Assembly: GCA_937875545.1 (NCBI GenBank)
Contig: CALLYE010000083.1
Span: 1-11,978 of the forward strand
Reading direction: 5' to 3'
DNA: 11,978 bases
Origin: DTU078 sp002397345
Lineage (GTDB): Bacteria > Bacillota > Clostridia > Oscillospirales > CAG-272
Positions 1-6,742 of this stretch are shown piece by piece (within the stretch, counting starts at the first letter, position 1; each line of letters starts with the position of its first letter). Both the position numbers and the translations under genes were made by a program. Under the pieces are notes generated by a model. That model was not told where the DNA came from and did not search any database. It saw nothing but the letters and a program-made list of their open reading frames with translations.

Positions 1-11
1 TATTGCGGGGT

Positions 12-34
12 GTGGGGGGAGCTTCTCCCCCCAC
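12..34 (-). terminator. GC-rich hairpin beyond the cotH 3' end, possible transcript end
   Basis: Bases 12-21 pair perfectly with 25-34 (10 bp, starting GTGGGGGGAG) around a 3-base loop. It lies about 80 bases past the stop codon of the CotH-family gene, beyond a tandem repeat. No T-run follows on either strand, so it is not a standard intrinsic terminator. It may instead stabilise the 3' end of the transcript. The stem-loop is certain, its role is not. Confidence 0.4.
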
Positions 35-35
35 G

Positions 36-110
36 CGTACCCCCGTTCCCCGTACCCTCGTTCCCCGTACCCTCGTTCCCCGTACCCTCGTTCCCCGTAT
101 CCTCGTTTCC
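36..110. repeat. 15-bp tandem repeat, five copies, G-quadruplex-prone on the minus strand
   Basis: The unit CGTACCCTCGTTCCC occupies 51-65, 66-80 and 81-95 exactly. 36-50 differs by one base and 96-110 by two. The array begins 5 bases past the cotH stop codon and lies in its transcribed 3' region. On the minus strand it reads as G-tracts of three or four separated by loops of 3 or 5 bases (GGGG aacga GGG tac, repeated), which fits the usual G-quadruplex pattern. Copy number is likely to vary between strains. Confidence 0.9.
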
Positions 111-114
111 CCCG

Positions 115-2316
115 TCACCACGAAGCGTTTTCGATTTGCTTATCTATCCACTTGGCGCGGGTGAGGATAAATTTTTTCATCGCTATAATTTCCTGCTCAT
201 GCGTCGCGCGATAATCTTTACCCATCAGATTCGGCCAGATGTATGTTCTGCCATCCCACTGTTCCGGCCAGCGCGCCATCGAGCGCGGCAGCGCGTTCCC
301 AATCATCGAAACCTGATCGTCTATGTACTGCAGCAACTTATCATCGCCCAGCAAATTACTGCGGAGCTGCTTCCATACATCCACATAACACTGCTTGAAA
401 TACGGGTCGCGCAGCAGGTGCCGTGACAGGGGCATTGAAGTCACATACCAGCCCTGTGTATCAGCCCCGCCGTTATAATCGGCGTTACCCAGCGTCAGGT
501 CATAGTCCCATGCCGGTCCGGCGTAAAGCAGCCCGTTTCGCGGCTTATAAAAATAAGTCGAGATGATGAATCCGTCAACGTCACGCAGCAGCTCGGTCAG
601 CGCCAGATGGCGCACAGTCGATTCCACGTCGAGATATTTGCGATAGCCGTTTTGGGGATCGGTAAAATTATCGGAATGCAGCGTACTAATGAAATCATTA
701 ATATATTTTGTTATATAGCTGCGCTGTGCGTCGGTTATCGTCTTAGCGCTCGGATACGAAAGGACAAATTCGCCCATTTCAGTGCTGAAATGATAATCGG
801 TATCCCTGAATTTATCGATGGCGACAATATAACCGCCAGTCAGCGCGTCGCCGGAGTTGTCATCGGGCGTCAGCTTGTCGATATTGACGCGGTTTTTATC
901 GACCTTGATCTTTTCTATAAGCGAATACACGCCCTGATAGTTTAGCGGATTGCCCGGATTGTCGGTGGAGTTTATGTAAACCTCGCAATATTTGGTACGG
1001 GGCGCGTAACCGCATGTCAGCCCGAAAAGTTCGTAGGCAAGCCCGTTGCGGACGAGCGATTTGTCAGCGTATGAGCCGTTTAAAACCCAATCGTTTTCTT
1101 TGGGCAAGCCCAACAGCGCGATATTGTTGTTAGCGCCGTTATATGTAATGGTGTGCAGCGCGAATTGCTTTTTGGGAAAGCCCAGCGACGACTGTCCGCG
1201 CCAGCGGATCTCCGCCTCGGTGATAATCGCGGGCTTGTCGGTGCGTTTGTTTTTTTCACCGGTGTCGTATACATACATTGTTACGCGGTTATAATCTTCC
1301 GACAGGGGTTGTCCGTGCGTATCAATGACGATAACGGGAACATCCGATTCCTCGCCCAGGTATGTGGGAGCATCAGGATCTGTTACTGAAAGCGTCAGCA
1401 CCCTGCTCGCTATACCCCGGCAGGTAGCGACAAAATAATGCTTGCCCGGAGAATCGGGTTTAAATTTACCGTCTTTTATCTTTATCAGTGTTTTATAATC
1501 GTCGCCGATTTTATACAGCTCGCAGTCGGAGATTTGGTTCGTGAGCTGTTTCCCCGCGCCGTCTGTCAGCGTCGTAATGAAGCTGACCTCTTCGCCCAGC
1601 TTTATATAGTTCGTCGGAGCGCCGAGCGTCAGCGTCGCGTCGGGCGGTTCGCCCTCCGTAACCAAAACCGCGAAGGGCGGACTTTGCACCTTTTGTACGA
1701 CGGCATATAATATATGCAGCCCGGTTTTATCCGAAACAAATACACGTTCGTCGAGCTTCACGCCGTCGGCATAAAGATCGCCCTTGCGTGAGGAGCGGTT
1801 TCCGTCTGAGCGGTAGGCATTGACGACCGTGTTCAACCTCTGCCCCTTGGCAATAGTCGTTAAGCCCGAATAAAGCGTCACCCTCGCAACATCGGAATCA
1901 AGAACCTGCACCTCGATCACATTGCTGCGAATGCCGTTGCTGTATGCGTAAAGGTTGTAAAAACCCGGATTCGGCGAGAAAAAAACCGGACTGTCCAGCG
2001 GTTTGCCGTGCGCGAAATATTCCAGCTTAGCGTCGGGGACATTCTTGCCCTCCGCGTCGGTCGCGGTCGCGGTTATATAAACGGCGTCGCTGCCGTTGGA
2101 CGGAATTTTTTCCTTGCTGACAGTGATGGTTACACCGGTCACATGTTCGGTCGGGTCAGCTTTTACAGCCCCCGCCGCCGGTTCACCGACAGTGACAGCG
2201 GGATTATCTATCGCGGCGGAATTCACGCTCATATCGCATGATAAAACCGAAAGTATCAGCGCGCCGGATAAAAACAGCGCGATAAATCGTGCGGCATTGG
2301 CAATGTACGCTTTCAT
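115..2316 (-). CDS. CotH kinase family lipoprotein with N-terminal Ig-like repeats
   Basis: The 733-residue protein starts with a lipoprotein signal: a charged start, a hydrophobic stretch at about 11-26, and VLSC with Cys27 as the likely lipidated residue. It should therefore sit on the outer face of the membrane. Residues about 55-315 look like three beta-rich Ig-like modules (about 58-138, 143-220 and 227-312). Residues about 326-722 match the CotH kinase-like family, seen in WRGQSSLGFPKKQF (372-385), QGVYSLIEKI (461-470) and the AWDYDLTLGN motif (602-611), whose DxD residues Asp604 and Asp606 fit the metal and nucleotide site of these atypical kinases. CotH of Bacillus phosphorylates spore-coat proteins; the partner here is unknown. 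The start at 2316 has ACGGAG 7 bases upstream and a good promoter. A neighbouring sporulation gene is not visible, so a surface role is as likely as a spore role. Confidence 0.85.
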   Translation of the reverse strand: MKAYIANAARFIALFLSGALILSVLSCDMSVNSAAIDNPAVTVGEPAAGAVKADPTEHVTGVTITVSKEKIPSNGSDAVYITATATDAEGKNVPDAKLEYFAHGKPLDSPVFFSPNPGFYNLYAYSNGIRSNVIEVQVLDSDVARVTLYSGLTTIAKGQRLNTVVNAYRSDGNRSSRKGDLYADGVKLDERVFVSDKTGLHILYAVVQKVQSPPFAVLVTEGEPPDATLTLGAPTNYIKLGEEVSFITTLTDGAGKQLTNQISDCELYKIGDDYKTLIKIKDGKFKPDSPGKHYFVATCRGIASRVLTLSVTDPDAPTYLGEESDVPVIVIDTHGQPLSEDYNRVTMYVYDTGEKNKRTDKPAIITEAEIRWRGQSSLGFPKKQFALHTITYNGANNNIALLGLPKENDWVLNGSYADKSLVRNGLAYELFGLTCGYAPRTKYCEVYINSTDNPGNPLNYQGVYSLIEKIKVDKNRVNIDKLTPDDNSGDALTGGYIVAIDKFRDTDYHFSTEMGEFVLSYPSAKTITDAQRSYITKYINDFISTLHSDNFTDPQNGYRKYLDVESTVRHLALTELLRDVDGFIISTYFYKPRNGLLYAGPAWDYDLTLGNADYNGGADTQGWYVTSMPLSRHLLRDPYFKQCYVDVWKQLRSNLLGDDKLLQYIDDQVSMIGNALPRSMARWPEQWDGRTYIWPNLMGKDYRATHEQEIIAMKKFILTRAKWIDKQIENASW

Positions 2317-2355
2317 CAGACAACTCCGTTAAAATAAATCTTTCATGTTAACCAA

Positions 2356-2384
2356 ATTATATAATACTTTCACAGAAATTGCAA
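2356..2384 (-). promoter_or_regulatory. Promoter of the CotH-family gene
   Basis: On the minus strand TTGCAA (2384-2379) is followed after 17 bases by TATAAT (2361-2356), a near-consensus sigma-A promoter. Transcription would start near 2349 and leave a leader of about 32 bases containing ACGGAG at 2329-2324. This gives cotH its own promoter, separate from the GH106-like gene upstream. Confidence 0.7.
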
Positions 2385-2438
2385 CCACCAATCGTGATAT
2401 TTGTAATGATATAATTTAAACTCTGATAAACAATCGCG

Positions 2439-2468
2439 CGCCGATGCGGGGATACCCCTGCATCGGCG
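2439..2468 (-). terminator. Stem-loop after the GH106-like gene, probable terminator
   Basis: Bases 2439-2451 pair with 2456-2468 (13 pairs, one of them G-U) around a 4-base loop. It begins 16 bases past the stop codon at 2485. Read on the minus strand, an A-rich run precedes it and a weak T-rich stretch (ATTGTTTATC) follows a few bases later, so termination is plausible but not strong. The arms, GCCGATG and CATCGGC, recur in the hairpin at 5215-5246. Confidence 0.55.
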
Positions 2469-2484
2469 TGATTTTTAATGATTT

Positions 2485-5184
2485 TTATTTTATTCCCATC
2501 TCAATAAAGCAATATCTGTCGTCCCAGTTTCCGGAAGGGTTTCCGTTCCAAACGCAGGGCTCTTTGAAAAAGCTGAACGGACCAACGACATAGCTTTCAC
2601 CTTCTTTAAGGTGATGCGGTCCCAGCAGATTTCTCAGGTTGTTTGTAAGCGTTATTTCAATGGTATTTTCTCCTGCTTTTAACAGCCTGCTCAAATCAAG
2701 CTCCGTAGCGTTCCATATAACAGTGCCCGCGTCTTGTCCGTTGACTTTTACGCGCACCGCGTTTATGCCCTTCATATCAAACGCAAGCTTATAATTGGTA
2801 TCGCTCAAATTAAATTTTTTCTCAAGCGTAATGCTGCCCGCGAAGAATGGATAGCCCTGCCCGGTGAGATTGTCAAGCTCCGCGCTTTTTTTGCTGTCCG
2901 CGATAACAAAATCCCCGTCATAGCGAAGGGCGCCCTTCTCCAACCGCTGAAATTTACCGTCTGTTTTTACACTGAAAGCTCCTATGAGATAGATGCTCTC
3001 TATTTCCATATCATAGGTCAGCTTGTTTTTTTCACTTTCGAAAAATTTGGATTTTTCAATATTTTCGTAAACCCGCGGCGATTGAACAAAATCGGTTTCC
3101 ATAACAATTTCATTTTCACCTTTTTGCAGATATCCCTTTATATCAAGCTTTCTGAATGATTTATCGGCATAATAGCCGCAATCTTCTTGATCAAGGATTT
3201 TGCCATTAATCGTGATCTTGAAAATCTCGGGCGTTTCGCAAACCAGATATACATCGTGCGGCACATCCTCCACAGCCACCTCAAAAACGGTTTTTATGTT
3301 CACCTGCCTGCGCAGTTCGCAAGCTTTTGTCTGAATTGAGGAAACATGACCGTGCTTTTCAACCGGCTCGCCGTCAAAATAATAATCGCAGTAGTCAAGA
3401 GTAACGGCGTTGCAGCCGCTCTCTTTAATTTCCCACTGACCCTCAAGACTTAATTTTTTCGGCTCGTTCTTTCTTTCAAAAACAATCAGACTGTCCATCG
3501 GGGCGAATGTATATTCACCCGAAAAAGGCTCTGTCAATCCCGTGTCTATATTAAATCTTTCATTGCCGACAGATATTTTTGAGGGCTGCGGTTCTTTGGT
3601 GGTATTGACAAAATAATGCATATCAAAATCATCGAATATGCGTTTTGTATATGTGATGTTGGGGTTATTTATAACCGGGTTGTCCTCCGCTTCCTCGGCG
3701 GTGATTATCACCCCTCCGTTTGACTTAAACTCCTCAAGCAGCTTTTTAGTGTTGTCAAAGAGAATTTTATGCGGCGGGAGAACTATCGTTTTATAGCGCT
3801 GCGTCCCGATAATCAGGGTATTCCCCTCTACCCTCGCGTGTTTTTCCATTATCGTTTCGTCGCCCAAATGGAACGGTATGTGTTTGCGCTCCAGCGTATT
3901 GATTGTGTCGATGAATTTATTATGATATTCGTGCAGCAATTCATTTTTTCCGTTATCGAAACAGACCCACGCCGTAGACTGTGGGTGCAGCAGCAGGGTA
4001 TCAAATTCAACCTTGCCGTCTGTTAAAAGCACGCCGATTCTGGTCATGGCGTCGATGAACAGCTTATATTTGTCCCACCACGGCTGCTGATAAAAGAGTG
4101 CGGGCGGATAATCGCGTTTTCTTATCCCGCGGAGTGAATATCCCTGAAGATGTGTGCAAAGCAGCGTCACGCCCCGCACCATCTGCCATTCCAATATCCA
4201 GCGCAGCTCGCTGAAGCTGACATTATGACCGCACAGCGCGAAGGTTTCGGTCATTATCTGCTTTTTTCCGAGCTGATGCGCGACGGAACAAAGCTGTAAT
4301 TGGGTCAACGGCTGGGAAATATATCTGCAAAGCCAATCCATGCCGGGCATATGAAAATATTCATAATTGGGCATTACCGCGCCGTTTGAGGTGATCTGAC
4401 TTTCGAGCGTTTCCTCAAGCACCATATGCCCCGTAAATTTCATGTCATGGGCTTCGCACCACTCATAAATCTGTTTTACAAAACTATTTGTAAAAAGGTT
4501 GGTTATAAGCTTCCAAAACCTGAATCTTGTCGTTTCATAATCACCCACAGGTTTAAAAAGCTCGATAAGGCGGGGGAGCAAATCCTCGCCGTATGCTTTT
4601 TTATATTCGTCGGGCAAAACGAAGCTCCACGGGATTCCGTTTCTTGACACCTGCGGCTCGTCGGTGAAAATTCCGGTTATCTCGCCTCTAAATCTGTCAT
4701 AATACGGTTTGTATATCGTTTCTATAAAGACTTTTATTACATCTTTATCCAGCGTATCAACGTAAAAGGGGTTCACATCATAATAAAAGTGATAGCCGCA
4801 GTTATTACAGATGGTGTGTTCTGTCTGCTTCACACCCTCTGCTTTTTCCATGCGCAAATATTTTTGCTGGTATTTTAAGCCTAAGCCGTTGACCGCGCCG
4901 TTTCCAAAACCGCTGGGCCAGCCGTTTTCATCGTATGCCCAGGCGCCCATGCCCCGCTTTTTGCCCTCTTTGACGCCTGCTGTTATGTTGTCGAACCATT
5001 CCTCGCCCATATATTCGGTTTGCAGACCGCCGCGTGCGTGCATAAAATAGCCGCCGATTCCGGCTTCATCCATTAAAGCAATCTGCCGTTTGGTTTCTTC
5101 GGTATCCAGTTTTTCATTCCACGACCAAAACGGGATCGGTCGATATTCCTTCGGGGGATTCAACAGTTTTTTAAATATAGACAT
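2485..5184 (-). CDS. GH106-like glycosyl hydrolase (alpha-L-rhamnosidase-related)
   Basis: The 899-residue protein opens with the pattern seen in the glycosyl hydrolase group that includes GH106 alpha-L-rhamnosidases: PIPFWSWNEKL (17-27), MDEAGIGGYFMHAR (38-51) and AYDENGWPSG (83-92). A TIM-barrel-like catalytic region spans about 15-390. FTDEP (173-177) and MTETF (311-315) carry acidic residues, Glu176 and Glu313, well placed for catalysis, although I cannot assign roles. A Rossmann-like module follows (about 395-500), then beta-sandwich modules at about 575-700 and 780-870 of the galactose-binding type. There is no signal peptide, so it probably cleaves imported oligosaccharides in the cytoplasm. 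AAAAGGAG lies 6 bases before the ATG. The gene looks richer in A/T and in Lys and Asn codons than its neighbours. Rhamnose specificity is a guess from family resemblance. Confidence 0.75.
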   Translation of the reverse strand: MSIFKKLLNPPKEYRPIPFWSWNEKLDTEETKRQIALMDEAGIGGYFMHARGGLQTEYMGEEWFDNITAGVKEGKKRGMGAWAYDENGWPSGFGNGAVNGLGLKYQQKYLRMEKAEGVKQTEHTICNNCGYHFYYDVNPFYVDTLDKDVIKVFIETIYKPYYDRFRGEITGIFTDEPQVSRNGIPWSFVLPDEYKKAYGEDLLPRLIELFKPVGDYETTRFRFWKLITNLFTNSFVKQIYEWCEAHDMKFTGHMVLEETLESQITSNGAVMPNYEYFHMPGMDWLCRYISQPLTQLQLCSVAHQLGKKQIMTETFALCGHNVSFSELRWILEWQMVRGVTLLCTHLQGYSLRGIRKRDYPPALFYQQPWWDKYKLFIDAMTRIGVLLTDGKVEFDTLLLHPQSTAWVCFDNGKNELLHEYHNKFIDTINTLERKHIPFHLGDETIMEKHARVEGNTLIIGTQRYKTIVLPPHKILFDNTKKLLEEFKSNGGVIITAEEAEDNPVINNPNITYTKRIFDDFDMHYFVNTTKEPQPSKISVGNERFNIDTGLTEPFSGEYTFAPMDSLIVFERKNEPKKLSLEGQWEIKESGCNAVTLDYCDYYFDGEPVEKHGHVSSIQTKACELRRQVNIKTVFEVAVEDVPHDVYLVCETPEIFKITINGKILDQEDCGYYADKSFRKLDIKGYLQKGENEIVMETDFVQSPRVYENIEKSKFFESEKNKLTYDMEIESIYLIGAFSVKTDGKFQRLEKGALRYDGDFVIADSKKSAELDNLTGQGYPFFAGSITLEKKFNLSDTNYKLAFDMKGINAVRVKVNGQDAGTVIWNATELDLSRLLKAGENTIEITLTNNLRNLLGPHHLKEGESYVVGPFSFFKEPCVWNGNPSGNWDDRYCFIEMGIK

Positions 5185-5190
5185 TGTGTA

Positions 5191-5198
5191 CTCCTTTT
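5191..5198 (-). promoter_or_regulatory. Ribosome binding site of the GH106-like gene
   Basis: AAAAGGAG ends 6 bases before the ATG at 5184, which fixes the start. The stretch GGAGTACACAAT, covering the end of this site and the first two bases of the ATG, nearly repeats before the DUF4838 gene (GGGGTACACAAT). Confidence 0.8.
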
Positions 5199-5214
5199 AA
5201 ATATTAAAATTTGA

Positions 5215-5246
5215 GCCGACGGTGTGGGTATGTAACCCCCATCGGC
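5215..5246 (-). terminator. Stem-loop between the aminotransferase and GH106-like genes, terminator or attenuator
   Basis: GCCGA (5215-5219) pairs with TCGGC (5242-5246). Inner G and C runs extend the stem with a bulge of about 3 bases, giving about 12 pairs around a 5-base loop. On the minus strand the T-rich tail TCAAATTTTAATATTT follows directly, as in an intrinsic terminator. It sits about 30 bases before the GH106-like ATG. It could end the aminotransferase message or act as an attenuator in the GH106-like leader, because no promoter fits between it and the ribosome site. Confidence 0.55.
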
Positions 5247-5267
5247 GGCGGAGCGAGGTATGCTTAT

Positions 5268-5296
5268 ATTATTGCGTAGAGAAACGATATACAATC
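5268..5296 (-). promoter_or_regulatory. Weak candidate promoter for the GH106-like gene
   Basis: On the minus strand TTGTAT (about 5296-5291) lies 17 bases before TAATAT (about 5273-5268). The -35 box matches only half of the consensus. It is the best candidate I see in this gap, and it would place the stem-loop at 5215-5246 inside the leader. Confidence 0.3.
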
Positions 5297-5329
5297 TGCC
5301 CCCAGACTATTCCCCGTTCCCCGTTCTTA

Positions 5330-6607
5330 TCAGCCGAGCAAAATTTTTTCAATACAGGCGATTTTCACGCAGACGCAGAGAGCATCGACGGCGGTGGCAA
5401 GCTCGCCTGTCGGCGGGTAGGTCGGCGCGATACGCAGATTGCGGTCGCGCGGGTCGCGTCCATACGGAAAGGTAGCGCCCGCGGGCGTCAGCTTCACGCC
5501 CAGCTCGCCCATCAGTGAAAAGACGCGCTTCGCGCAGCCGTCATAGACGTCAAGGCTGATGAAATAGCCCCCGTGCGGAGCCGTCCATTCGGCAATGCCG
5601 GTACCCGACAGCTCACGCTCAAACGCGTCGCACACCGCCTCAAATTTCGGGCGGAGCAGCGCGGCGTGTTTTTTCATGTGCAAAATAATTTTTTCTCGCG
5701 AATCGAAAAATTTCGCGTGCCTGAGCTGGTTCAGCTTGTCGTGGCAAATCGTCTGCATCGCCATCACCGATTTTATGTAAGCGGTATTGGCGGGGCTTGA
5801 GATCACGGCGGCGATACCCGCGCCGGGAAAGCTGATCTTCGAGGTCGAAACGAACATGTATACCATGTCGCTGCGACCCGTTTTTTCGCACTCGGCAAAA
5901 ATATCGGTCAGGTCGTCGCCCTCGTCATACAGGTCGTGGACGATGTACGCGTTGTCCCAGAAAATACGGAAATCATCGGCGGCGGGACATAATGCCGCAA
6001 AACGGCGGACTGTCGCGTCAGAATATGTTATCCCCTCGGGGTTGCTGTATTTGGGCACACACCATATGCCTTTAACAAGCGGGTCGCGCACCGCATCCTC
6101 AACCGCGTCCATATCGGGGCCGTCGGGCGTCATGGGAATGGTTATCATCTCGATGCCAAGTGTTTCACAGATCGCGAAATGCCTGTCATAGCCCGGCGAG
6201 GGACAGAGAAATTTAATTTTCCCCTGCTTCGACCACGGACAGATATCTTTCGACACACCGAGCAGCATGTTGTGCGCGACAGTATCGAACATTACATTAA
6301 GGCTGGAATTTCCGCAGATCACGATGTTTTGCTCCGGCGCTCCCGTTATCTCCGCGAACATGGCTTTTGCTTCGGGCGTGCCGTCAGGCATCCCGTAGCT
6401 GCGATAGTCCTTGCCGTCCGCGCCCATGCAGTCGGCTGTGGTGGTGAGTATACCCATCATCTCCTGCGACAGGTCGAGTTGACCGCGCCCGGGTATGCCG
6501 CGCGACATATCGAGGTTCAGTCCCGCACGCTTGAACTTTTCAAATTCTTCTTTTTGACACGCGAGCAGAGCCTCAAGCTCGCCGCGCGGCATCGACCTGT
6601 ATTCCAT
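5330..6607 (-). CDS. Class I PLP-dependent aminotransferase (MocR-type aminotransferase family)
   Basis: The 425-residue, full-length fold-type I aminotransferase has the expected pieces: YRSYGMPDGTPEAK (68-81) near the start of the large domain, SNPEG (188-192) with Asn189, DNAY (218-221) with Asp218 to hold the PLP ring nitrogen, STSK (254-257) with Lys257 as the PLP lysine, and LRIAPTYP (391-398) with Arg392 to bind the substrate carboxylate. Sequence style fits the Aminotran_MocR group of stand-alone putative aspartate-type aminotransferases, but the substrate cannot be read from sequence. There is no DNA-binding domain, so it is an enzyme and not a MocR regulator. It is cytosolic. The first ATG has only a distant AGGGA about 14 bases upstream. 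Met6 is an alternative start but has an equally poor site. Confidence 0.85.
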   Translation of the reverse strand: MEYRSMPRGELEALLACQKEEFEKFKRAGLNLDMSRGIPGRGQLDLSQEMMGILTTTADCMGADGKDYRSYGMPDGTPEAKAMFAEITGAPEQNIVICGNSSLNVMFDTVAHNMLLGVSKDICPWSKQGKIKFLCPSPGYDRHFAICETLGIEMITIPMTPDGPDMDAVEDAVRDPLVKGIWCVPKYSNPEGITYSDATVRRFAALCPAADDFRIFWDNAYIVHDLYDEGDDLTDIFAECEKTGRSDMVYMFVSTSKISFPGAGIAAVISSPANTAYIKSVMAMQTICHDKLNQLRHAKFFDSREKIILHMKKHAALLRPKFEAVCDAFERELSGTGIAEWTAPHGGYFISLDVYDGCAKRVFSLMGELGVKLTPAGATFPYGRDPRDRNLRIAPTYPPTGELATAVDALCVCVKIACIEKILLG

Positions 6608-6704
6608 AGCTGGTGTTGTTTCCCTTTTTAAATTGTTTATTAAATTGTAAATAAAATGATTGAATTAACCGCGAATATATTCCACCTGTCATTCGGCGTT
6701 TTTA

Positions 6705-6733
6705 ATTATCAATTGTCAATTGTCAATTGTCAA
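6705..6733 (-). promoter_or_regulatory. Promoter built from a TCAATTG repeat, upstream of the aminotransferase gene
   Basis: On the minus strand TTGACA (6733-6728) is followed after exactly 17 bases by GATAAT (6710-6705), which is 6/6 and 5/6 to the sigma-A consensus. The repeat also supplies further TTGACA copies at 7-base steps. Transcription would start near 6698, leaving a leader of about 90 bases. The promoter lies just 9 bases past the asnS stop codon. Confidence 0.5.
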
Positions 6734-6736
6734 TTA
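6709..6736. repeat. 7-bp tandem repeat TCAATTG
   Basis: Three exact copies of TCAATTG (6709-6729) are followed by a fourth that differs at its last base (6730-6736). Each unit contains the palindrome CAATTG, so the array can fold on itself. It fills the gap between asnS and the aminotransferase gene, where no GC-rich terminator is visible. Confidence 0.9.
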
Positions 6737-6742
6737 AACTAA

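Noticed and set aside
10..426. A plus-strand frame encoding FPVPS repeats
   Set aside because: The repeats are only the translation of the 15-bp DNA array, and the rest is antisense to the end of cotH.
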